A stretch of 55,492 nt of DNA from Hypsibius dujardini (taxonomy: Eukaryota; Tardigrada; Eutardigrada; Parachela; Hypsibiidae). Positions 23,740-32,358 of the stretch are shown one piece after another. The stretch lies in contig LRSR01008333.1 of the NCBI GenBank assembly GCA_001579985.1, positions 1 to 55,492 of the forward strand, in the 5' to 3' direction. The first letter of the stretch is position 1; the number at the start of each line of letters is the position of its first letter. The translations under genes and the position numbers were made by a program. The notes beneath the pieces were generated by a model, which saw only the letters and a program-made list of their open reading frames with translations, was not told the DNA's origin and did no database searches.

Positions 23740-24560
23740 TGACAATTCATACCCCGACAACTAATACGGTATGTCGATAATAAGTACTTTTACTTAGGCT
23801 CGTCTGAGATCAAGTGCCCTACCCGGACAAGCAGTTCCAATTAAAAGGCTTAAAGAAACAGACATTTGGTTCGTCTGCACAATCGCTGCACAGAAATGTC
23901 GTAATGAACAATAAAGCATGACAGAACCAGTCCGACCCCAGTAGAGGCAAATCAGAAAGGCTAGTGGAGCGTAGAAAGGCGAAAATTGCAAGAAACTCGA
24001 CTCGATGGAAATCGAACCCGCACCGCCCGCTTGATAGGCAGCGGACTCAGTCATTACGTCATAGGCGCAGGCCTAGATCGGTAAGTGGTTTCTTTTCCGC
24101 TCTTCATGTCCATACTTCGTATTTATAAATTAATCAAAACACGCGAAACCCTTGAACGCTCATCATAAAACGTGTACACAAAAACTCAGCGACATTAAGT
24201 GAGCCTCATCAGAATCCGTCACAAACACCAAACACCACCAACAACCATTCCATCTGATTCGCGTGATTCATATAAGCCCGGTATCAATTGAGACATCGCC
24301 CACAATACCTGGTGGAAAGCATTTTCAGTCACAATTTTTAAAAGTTAACATTTTTTCTCGTTTTTATTTCATTTTGTTTTAGAAAAACAAGGTTGCGCGC
24401 CGAAATCTGGCGCGACGTAAAGTTGAGACGCTAACAATCATTTGTACCGACTGTCCCGATATGTCGTTTGTCTGTTGGTGCATGAAGTCTTGGTACAAAT
24501 ATAATGGGACGGTATGTCTGCAAGCGAAACGCCGCATTTATAGTGTGTCAGCCCACGCAT
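23740..24560. mobile_element. Second subrepeat-armed foldback-like element
   Basis: The left flank (about 23750-23830) has minus-oriented GTCGGGGTATGAATTGTC-type units. The right flank (about 24445-24560) has plus-oriented TGTCCCGATATGTCG-type units, the same inverted arrangement as 21110-22200. The interior carries a tRNA-like segment at about 24000-24064. Boundaries are approximate. Confidence 0.45.
24000..24064 (-). repeat. tRNA-like fragment (possible SINE head)
   Basis: On the minus strand GTAATGACTGAGTCCGCTGCC is followed by TATCAAGCGGGCGG and GCGGGTTCGATTTCC, resembling an A-box region, an anticodon-arm-like hairpin (CCGCT/AGCGG) and a B box. No acceptor stem closes it, so it is not a functional tRNA gene as read. 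Confidence 0.35.
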
Positions 24561-25079
24561 TTTTTGACGTTTCTGTGTGTTAAAAGAAAGCATTTACCTC
24601 AGCTAAATGAAACATTGCGCAATATACATTTTCGAACTATTTTGAAATGGCTGTTTGTATTACGGTTGGTGGTAGTAATCCGCAGCGTGGAAGGATTATC
24701 TGGCTGCTGCCAGGGACAAGGCCACGTTTGTGGGAAATCCGCCTGGCTCTCTAATTGCTCTTATAATCTGTCAATACAAGACAACGTTTTGTACGAGTGC
24801 TACAGATTCTACGATCCCGTCAAGGTGCAAGTGTGCGTTGAGTCGTGTTGGGCTCACGATCGGTCGGAAGACGAAGCCGGGAATGACGCCTGCGTGTACC
24901 AGCTCCCATTCCCTAACGTTGCACCACCCATTGTCCGTGGCTCATCGACAACCGGGAAAGCAGCAGCGCCACTGAACAGGGAAGGAGCCATTCTGCCTGC
25001 GGTGACAAATAGCGCAACGTTTGCGCCCCAACTGCGAAGAACAACTGCTTCAATAATGTCGCTTGTGGATTTTCGGTAA
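24504..25079 (+). CDS. Putative Cys-rich secreted or membrane-anchored protein
   Basis: A single open frame of 191 codons. The first 20 or so codons overlap the repeat element on the left, so the real start may be further right or on an upstream exon. A hydrophobic stretch (WLFVLRLVVVI, about residues 49-59) would serve as a signal or anchor. It is followed by a Cys-rich region of about 75 residues with nine cysteines (GCCQGQGHVCGK, LSNCSY, ECYRFYDPVKVQVCVESCW, ACVYQLPFP), then a Ser/Thr/Ala-rich tail. I do not recognise the family. The regular cysteine spacing, with no stop, argues for a real gene; the missing Met close to the hydrophobic stretch argues for an unseen 5' exon. Confidence 0.42.
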   Translation: MGRYVCKRNAAFIVCQPTHFLTFLCVKRKHLPQLNETLRNIHFRTILKWLFVLRLVVVIRSVEGLSGCCQGQGHVCGKSAWLSNCSYNLSIQDNVLYECYRFYDPVKVQVCVESCWAHDRSEDEAGNDACVYQLPFPNVAPPIVRGSSTTGKAAAPLNREGAILPAVTNSATFAPQLRRTTASIMSLVDFR

Positions 25080-27125
25080 ATTTTTGTGGCATACCCCGGC
25101 AAGCCCTCGTAATACCAACACATGGAAGAAATATTCGGCGTGCTTCTTATTAGACCGTATATCCTGCTTAGACATCACTGAACCTGTTAAATTGAGTTGA
25201 GCAGAAATTGCCGGTTTATTGTGGCCTAAAAGTTTTTACGGACCGCCGCCAGAGATGCCTAAATTCGCTCTAAATTCTATTTTTTAATAGCTTGTTACGT
25301 TTAGTAACTTTTGACTACTGCCGAGGTTAACAAAATTGCACGTGACGTTATGAAAACCCCATTCGTTTTAAGGTGTCTCTTTTGAAACTTTGAAAGTCGA
25401 ATTTTTTCGATTGGCTTGATTCTTGTCGCACCAGTAGCCTTCAACAGAAGCTGGATTAAATTGGACTTCGCCCTTTTGTTTCGGTGCAAAAACTTTGTTG
25501 CGGGCTTCGCGTGTTTGTGGAAGCAGGATGCTGACATTCGCTATCGGAAACAACATTTGGTAACAAATTATGGTTTCAGAAGGTCTGTTGCGAATTCTAG
25601 GATCTCGACGGCAGCTTTTCCAAACATGTACTTGTACTGCTGCGATCCACTGTTTGCAAAAACTTTAACACCTTCCTACGGGTGCAGCCGGTGTTGAGTG
25701 AGACCTTAATCTTGACGTCCGATGCGATTAGTAATCCGAATTTGCATCGAGTCACTGCAATGACTGACTCTAAAATTAGCAATAAGGCATAAGATACCAG
25801 TCTCGCTCCCCAGCGCATTTCCTACCTGATATTAACTGCATCACATGCCAACACAGTCGTCTGTATAGTTTATTCGTCGAGTCATGATACCAGGTTCGTC
25901 GGTACTTTCCCAATTGGGGATAACGCGCTGCCGAGACGACAGGAACTTTCGGAAGTTTTTTCTCTTATTTTTATTTGATACCTTGTCCAATTTGCCATGA
26001 AAAGTTTGCTGAAGGGAAGATTTTAGATATCAAAGGGAAGGCGGGAATCCAAAAAGTTGCTATCTTTGGCTGCCTGGGCAATGGAAAGTTGCACGGTTTT
26101 TTGCTGCATCGTTTCAAACTACTGCTAAAACGTTAAATAGTCTTTTCTTCATCAAACTTTAGAACAGTGTCTTATACGGTTTCTGCGGTTTAGTTTTTTG
26201 AAAACTTTTGAAAACCTCATTCAGTTGTAATTCTTTTGCTAGAGGGACCTGCATGTCAGGCGGAAAACTTATTTATTTTTGTTCAGTATTCTTTTTCAAT
26301 CTGTGCGGCATAATAACGGCCAAATCTTTTTTCTCAACAAAGCTCTCAAAAATAGTCCTTGCAAATAATAATTTGGTAATTTCCCCCAATGAAACATTAC
26401 TTGCAGCATCTCTACCTCACTGTTTTGGTTATAACCTTGTTAAAAACTAATTATTCCACGATCTCTAAGTTGTTTTAAATGTTGAATTGAATGATTTTTG
26501 TTTTAAATAAGACCTGTGTGATTACCAGCACGCCCATTGCGGTACAGCGGTTTACAGCTGGGGCCTGGAGGAAAACTACGAAAAAAGGGAAAAACGAAAA
26601 CTGGAAAACCACAAAAATCCAAATTACAGAAACGAAAAACTATGAAAAACGAAAAACCCAGAAACATAGAAAACTCAGAAAAACGAAGAAGTTGAATTAT
26701 TAAAAAGGTGAAATCCATAAACGACTACGTTTTTTTCGAAGTCTCTGCTTTGAACAATTTTTATAATTAAGTAGTTATTAAAATCATAAATAACTTGAAT
26801 TTAGTTACTTCTGGTGTTACATTGTATTGTAAATCAAAAGGTTAGGCAAGAGTGATACTAACTAAATGAGAAAATAAATGTTGTCTCTTAATAAATTATT
26901 ATGAAAAGGAAATGTTAAACAAAAATATTTTCCTTAATTTATTTTCTCAGCCTCATTACGCACGAGTGTTTTCTGACTAAACAATGGCAATTTTCTGAAT
27001 TGCGAATTGAATTAAAGCTCTGCGTGTCGATTTTTCCTGTTACCTATTTAATTCGTCGACTTAAAATTTGAAGAGGACATCAAACAGGCGAAATATTTTA
27101 AGTTGTTGCCGTACTAAGCTATCTC
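25080..27125. other. Intergenic stretch, no firmly supported gene
   Basis: A minus ORF starting at 25818 (MRWGARLVSYALLLILESV) looks like a signal peptide but has no in-phase continuation that I could find. An A-rich GAAAAACGAAAA-type tract lies at 26575-26700. Confidence 0.45.
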
Positions 27126-27500
27126 AGGCCGTGTGATTGCGGCCTTGATCTTCTACCCTCTTGAATTCATTCTGTTCACTAGTACAGCAGCACTCAAACA
27201 GTTGCGAAAAAAATGGGGTCAGGTCGGCGACCTATCTCGTCCAAAAGAATCCAGAAAATAATGCAAAGCTTCAGCGGAGTAATAATCTGTTTTTTTTTAC
27301 CTTAGCACGTTTATTGAGCCTGATGATTCGGTCATTTTCGAACAGTTGCATAATCCGAAGTAACAATTTGGACTCACTGTATAAACAAAAATTGATAAAA
27401 AATACTTAGAACAAAAAAGTAGAACAGAAACAAAGAAAAACAAAAATCTAGAACCAAAACAAAAACGAAAAAACAAATGAAAAAAAACTAGAACAATAAC
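27126..27500. repeat. Dispersed repeat R1, copy 1
   Basis: The reverse complement closely matches 43990-44386, including GCAACTGTTC(G/A)AAAATGA, ATCATCAGGCTCAATAAACG, TGGATTCTTTTGGACGAGAT and GGGTAGAAGATCAAGGCCGC. One edge ends in an ACAAAAACGAAAA-rich tract in both copies. The copies are inverted relative to each other, about 16.5 kb apart. Confidence 0.88.
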
Positions 27501-27633
27501 GTAGCACAAACAAAATAAAACAAAAACGGAAAACAAATACGTAGAACAAAAACGCGAACCAGAATCAATTTGACACGCTTTGTGCCAATCTTTCATTCTG
27601 TTTGACTTTTTACCCTTTTTCCGGTAAAAAATT

Positions 27634-27745
27634 CCCAGTCGAGGAATCGAACCCCGGACCTCCGGCTTACGGGGCAATTTTGGATCGCAGTTAGCGCACT
27701 CTGGCAGCACGCATTGTACGGTGCTCTGCCACTGAGCTAACTGGG
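27634..27745 (-). repeat. tRNA-like sequence, probable SINE head or tRNA pseudogene
   Basis: On the minus strand: seven pairable end bases (CCCAGTT with GACTGGG), a D-arm with A box (TAGCTCAGTGGCAGAGC) and a T-arm with perfect B box (GGTTCGATTCC) closed by CGGGG/CCTCG. The middle is about 40 nt too long and gives no good anticodon stem. Part of that middle recurs near 45195-45270 in repeat R2, so a tRNA-derived repeat is likelier than an intron-bearing tRNA gene. Confidence 0.5.
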
Positions 27746-28390
27746 GTCGTATGTGTGATAATCGGAGAGAGATAACGCTTATAGCTGAGCTGGGTAATCG
27801 CAGCCCATCTAAACGCAACAGAACCAGTATGTCTGTATATTTGTCTCTCTACATGGCGGGCTACACGGCTGCCTGTCTGACTGTCTGTTCGTTCCAGTGG
27901 TCTGAATGTGTACCTCTTCCGGTTTTGTGGGGGTTTTTTTCATTTCGAAATCACTAAACACAGGACGAGTTCTGGTGCTAAATCTTCCGTCACGGTGCGT
28001 TCTAATTGCGTTGTCTAAACTGGCGTGCCAAATTCTCAGCTGTGTTAGTAGGTGAACCAACGGAGCAAGTCACATTGCACTATGATACATGGAAAATTTA
28101 CCGACGATTTATGGTCACAAAGTAAGATTTCTGGCTCCACTCTGTTCAAATATATCGCCGTTTTTACAAGTGGTCCAATAAAAGGGTTTTTCGTCACTTC
28201 TTTTTTTTCGCTGACAAATGTTTTTACAGCAATCTCGATCTTGTACGAAGCAAAATCCCTAAATCGGTGATTTGCAGATTCAGTCCTAAATCGGCGCATT
28301 GTGCTGAAATGTAAGCTTGATTGATGTATTAAGCTACTGTGCTAGTATACTAACTGGTAGTAGCTGAATCAATCAATCAATCAAATGGGT
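27650..28390. repeat. Dispersed repeat R2, copy 1
   Basis: Matches 45195-45570 in the same orientation: GATCGCAGTTAGCGCACTCTGG, CATCTAAACGCAACAGAAC, GCCGTTTTTACAA, TTTGCAGATTCAGTCC, AATCGGCGCATTGTGCTGAA, GTAAGCTTGATTGATGTATT, ending in TCAATC units. This copy has about 330 extra bases at 27828-28155 (insertion here or deletion there). Confidence 0.88.
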
Positions 28391-28984
28391 GTATCACAAA
28401 CGTGTCAGTATGGCAATGGCAGTGACACTATGTCAGTGGCGAGGGGATAAGGGGAGTCAGGGGGAGACAGAATCGGTCATAGCTCCGCCCCCTGAGAACG
28501 GAAAAACATTTGACTAATCCCCGGTCCTTCCCCCTNTAAATAGCGAAGTTTGGAAAATTCGAATATTCAAGCAACAGCTTTTCTGAAAATGAAGTTCCTA
28601 CTCAGATATGCAAACGTGATCAATAAACCCACCGGTCGTATTGGTATCGAGTCTTCATCATGGTGGTATCAGTTCAGCTGGTACCAGTTAAAACGTGGCT
28701 GCGTATGAAGGCGTATCCGGGGCCACTGCCCATCTCGAACTAAAGGGCAATCAGCATTGTAGTCACCAAACACCAGCACATCCTGCGAAAACCGAAATGA
28801 TCCGCCTTATCCGCCGGTCGGTTATCGGTCGGTGCATTTCAAAGTACCAAAAGTCACCGAAACAGGCAGTCCCTTCCTCATAATTTTAGCCTCTTTTTAG
28901 AAATTAGACACGTTTATTTATTCTTCAGCACCTTATCCGAAATGCAATCGAAATTTATTGGCATCCGCAGAACATTTTATGAAC
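28391..28984. other. Intergenic stretch, no gene seen
   Basis: No supported ORF. One ambiguous base (n) at 28536. It contains TAGCTCCGCCCC near 28480, a word shared with the foldback element to the right. Confidence 0.5.
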
Positions 28985-29515
28985 TAAGGTGGGGTGATTC
29001 CCAATCACTGAATTTAGAATGGCCCAAGTTTTTATTGTTAAGTAGTCCTATTATTATTATAATCTATTTAGATGACATTTTTTACACTGTCATTTCCAAA
29101 ATTCAATTGGAAATCGATTGACTATAACAAATATATTTTTAGAGGTAAAGGGGCGGAGCTATGCGTGACTTTCCAAAGTCACTGGGAATTCGGCCTGATC
29201 TCTTTCAGAAACAACTCGTAGCTCCGCCCCGTCATCTGAAGAAAACTTTCTGCTACTGCCAATCGTTTTTAAATTGAATTTTGGATTGGACAGTGTAAAA
29301 AAAGATTACTTAAACGGATTTCTATAAATCATTTTGCAGTGGAAAAACAGGGAAAATGGAAGCTTCCAGTGTTTTCCGGACTTTGAAATTCTGCCAAAAA
29401 AAATTCTGCGTTATGGCCGATGAAATAAATTTTTTAAATTATCACATCAATAGGATTAGTTTCAAATAAAAACTCGAGCCACTATGAATTCAATCGCTGA
29501 GAATCACCCCAAGTA
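28985..29515. mobile_element. Large foldback element with nested inverted repeats
   Basis: Outer arms: GGGGTGATTCCCAATCACTG near 28992 and the reverse complement of ATCGCTGAGAATCACCCC near 29505. Inner arms: about 29070-29165 with about 29215-29310, sharing TTTTTTACACTGTC, CAAAATTCAATT and GGGGCGGAGCTA. The same GC-rich word recurs at 28480, 29583 and 33290, so related copies exist. Confidence 0.65.
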
Positions 29516-29941
29516 AGAGGGTTCCGCTACGGGCTCTTTTCAAAACAATAACGACGAGCCTCCAGTTTATCATGAAACTTGCTCGTAGCCCCGCCCCCAA
29601 AAATTTTGTCGTCTGATGCCAGTCAGTTTCAAACAGAATCCCAAAATGAATAATTAATCTTTTTACGTTGAAAATCACGGCAAAGAGATCGGTTCTTTCT
29701 TTTTGTAATTTTAATACTCTGCCAAAAAAGCTCAAGAAGCGTCGTATTTTAAAAAAGCAGCACTCGAGAGAAGCAAAATTTAAAACCGTTCCACAAACCA
29801 TATCTGAAATTGCCGTAAGTAAGAGTACAAAATAAGAAAGTGATATTCACTGTATCACTACGACGGACAATTGACTTATTGGACATCTCACCTTCCCCTT
29901 AAATTCTGTGCTGGACCACATTACAGCCATTCCGAGCAGTC

Positions 29942-30210
29942 TCAACCATTAGACCCACGGTGCGTGACATGGTTACCGCACTGCTGGTAGATGTTGCAGT
30001 CACCGTTCTTGCTGCAGCTTTTCCAGTCCTTGTTGCTGAATGCCGCAACGCCGACTTTGGACGTGTAACACCACGGGTCTCCATTCCTATGCTTCCCGGA
30101 CAGGCCGTTAACGTAGGCCCAGCACCAGTTCTTGTAGCACCCGCAGAAGCTGCCATTGCATAGCGGGCTGACGAATTGCGACTCCACAGGCTTCGGCATC
30201 AGCAGCGAAC
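29942..30210 (-). CDS. Secreted Cys-rich protein, last exon only
   Basis: The exon starts at a good acceptor (TTTAATGTAG|GT) and runs 88 codons to TGA. It needs one base from an upstream exon that I could not find. The encoded region has ten cysteines with regular spacing: LCNGSFCGCYKNWCWAYVNG, GDPWCYT, WKSCSKNGDCN and QQCGN. This is a compact disulfide-rich domain with the WCYT element seen in several small secreted invertebrate proteins; I cannot name the family. A signal peptide exon is expected upstream, where a tandem duplication (30340-30920) complicates the search. Confidence 0.6.
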
Positions 30211-30339
30211 CTACATTAAAGTGAAATGATATATGAGAGACTGGCAATAGATGACATTTTTTTTCCGACACAGAAAAGGAATAGATCTCTGTAAGTAAAA
30301 GTAAAATAACGAAGACAGGCTATGAAAAAAGAAATCTCG

Positions 30340-30920
30340 AAAAGAAGTTTTGTAGCGACTTGTTTCTATTGCTAGTTCGGCATACACACGCGCTGGAAGT
30401 TTTTCTTATGACAAAAAAATACAAGTTTTCCACAAACCAAGCACTACCAGATTGAGGCATGGCAAAATTTTGTTTCACGAACGCAACTGATCTCCGCAGA
30501 ATAAAAATAAATGTCGAAACTAATTAAACTGGTGAAACAAAATCAAAGCTTGTAAAGTCGCTGAAAAAAATTAAGATGTTATATAAAAGAAGTTTCTTAG
30601 CGACTTGTTTCTATTGCTAGTTTGGCATACACACGTGCTCGAAGTTTTTTTTACGGCAAAGAATATAAATTTTTCGAAAACCAAACCAAATGAAAATTTC
30701 TTTGATTTATTCGGGTAACAAAAATTGACAACGTGTCGACGCACGTCGACTTATCGCAAAAAAAGACCAGCACTACCAGGTTAAGGGATGGCAACATTTG
30801 TTTTACAAACGCAACCGATCTCCGCAGAATAAAAAATTGAAAAAAAATTGAAGCTAATTAAACTGGTGAAACAAAATCAAAGCTTGTAAAGTGGCTGAAA
30901 AAAATAAAGATGTTATATAA
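30340..30920. repeat. Tandem duplication of a 250-330 bp unit
   Basis: AGCGACTTGTTTCTATTGCTAGTT, GGCATACACACG, GCACTACCAG, GATCTCCGCAGAATAAAAA, AAACTGGTGAAACAAAATCA and GATGTTATATAA occur in the same order in 30350-30585 and 30597-30915. The second unit carries about 80 extra bases. Confidence 0.88.
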
Positions 30921-31648
30921 CCACATGAATCTCTAGTCGAAGGCAGAAAACAGTCAAACGCTAGTTTAGACGGGTTCCTTGTGTTCAATAAGCAAAATGC
31001 ATCGACGCCTTTACGTGGAAAGCTTAAACAATTTCAACGTTCGACGACATTCCTTGAACTCGATAAGAAGGGCGTTACTGCGAGTTCAACAAACATTTGT
31101 GTTGGTCAGAAACTAAAGCGACAAAATGCTGGGTTGGTTGCGAAAATAAAAACAGAGCCGTAGGCACGCGCGGACCCAGACTCAGAAGACCGCACGTACC
31201 TAAACGCACATACAAATGCGAAATTTTAAAATGCTGGCGGAATACGCTTAAAAAACTTAGAAGTCGTTTTTCTCAAAATCATAGTTTTACGGGTGCCATC
31301 ACCGAACTTTTGCAAAATTTTTTATCTTTACGATAGTCCCTTTAATATTGTGTGTGAAAACAAATGTAATCTCAACTTTTGACTTTTTTTGCTAGCGACT
31401 GGTTTCTGTTGCCAGCGCCTCATTTCTAATCCATGATCCTCATCGCACGCAGACAAGAGTGTAAACAAAATGGCAACCGTCGGGCAAATCAGGTGACAGG
31501 TGACTGTTGACTGTGCAGCGGACGCCGTTACACTGTCTCCAACAAACATTCTCGCAACACCGGCAACGAGAAGCTTTATTTTGATATGTTGCTCATTTTC
31601 GCCAAGGAGATTTATGCTACAGCTACAGCGGCAACGATTGCGCGTGTG
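30921..31648. other. Intergenic stretch, no gene seen
   Basis: Between the tandem duplication and the hAT-type element. Short ORFs only, none with a recognisable domain. It may contain the 5' exon of the Cys-rich gene or the 3' end of the ANF-receptor gene. Confidence 0.4.
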
Positions 31649-31846
31649 CAGTGGCGCGCCGAGGGGGGGTGATTCGTTGATCTACAACCCCCCTCGAAAG
31701 TCAAAAAAGTGCCCCAAGGGTCCCCCATTAGAGAAAAAGACTATGATTGAGAATTGTCATGCAATACTCCCCCCTTACGTTCTATCGGAAATATTTCGGA
31801 TACAATAAAAAACACCCCCCTCAAACCAAAGCTCGGCGCGCCACTG
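31649..31846. mobile_element. hAT-type MITE, copy 2, intact with 8-bp target duplication
   Basis: Ends are CAGTGGCGCGCCGAG and its reverse complement CTCGGCGCGCCACTG. The 8-bp target duplication CGCGTGTG flanks it exactly (31641-31648, 31847-31854). It is 198 bp with no coding capacity. CAGTG ends plus an 8-bp duplication are typical of the hAT superfamily. Confidence 0.93.
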
Positions 31847-32358
31847 CGCGTGTGGACGTTTATGTCATTGGGCTTTCAGTTCTGTCAACAACAACAAGTG
31901 TGATGGTCAAGCGAAAACAAAAGAACACTTGTGCTTAATGTAGGTTCTTATTTAAAGTATTTGTAGTATTGATATGACCCAGGATGTTGATTGTCCTTTT
32001 TGAAGGCAGAGGTGGTGCGGGTCCAGTGTCCACCAGTTTGAGTTTGCTTTCTTGTGTCGATGAATACTACACAAACCAAACGACATAATAATAGTTGCGT
32101 GTTAGAGAAAAACACAGATTAATTGGCAAAAAAATGTGCGAAGGCAAAGACACTATCCGGCTTGTTGGCAAAAATTTCTATAATTTTTTCTGAAAAAGGT
32201 GAATAAAGTGTGACGAGTTCTTTTTGGCCGATTTTCAGAGTAAATTAAATCACAGTGGTAAGGGGGGGGGGAATTCCAATTTTGGGTTTGAAAAGCTCTG
32301 AAAAATTAATTTGAATTTAATTCAAAATTCAGAAGTTTCATTTAAACAACTCTATCTC

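Noticed and set aside
25597-25818. Minus ORF with a good signal peptide (MRWGARLVSYALLLILESV)
   Set aside because: No in-phase downstream exon could be found; kept only as a note in the intergenic entry.
26503-26718. Phe-rich minus ORF and its Lys/Thr-rich plus counterpart
   Set aside because: Both derive from an A-rich GAAAAACGAAAA simple-sequence tract.
29899-30156. Overlapping Ala/Thr/Arg-rich minus frame over the Cys-rich exon
   Set aside because: Shadow frame; the Cys-rich frame has the acceptor site and regular cysteine spacing.
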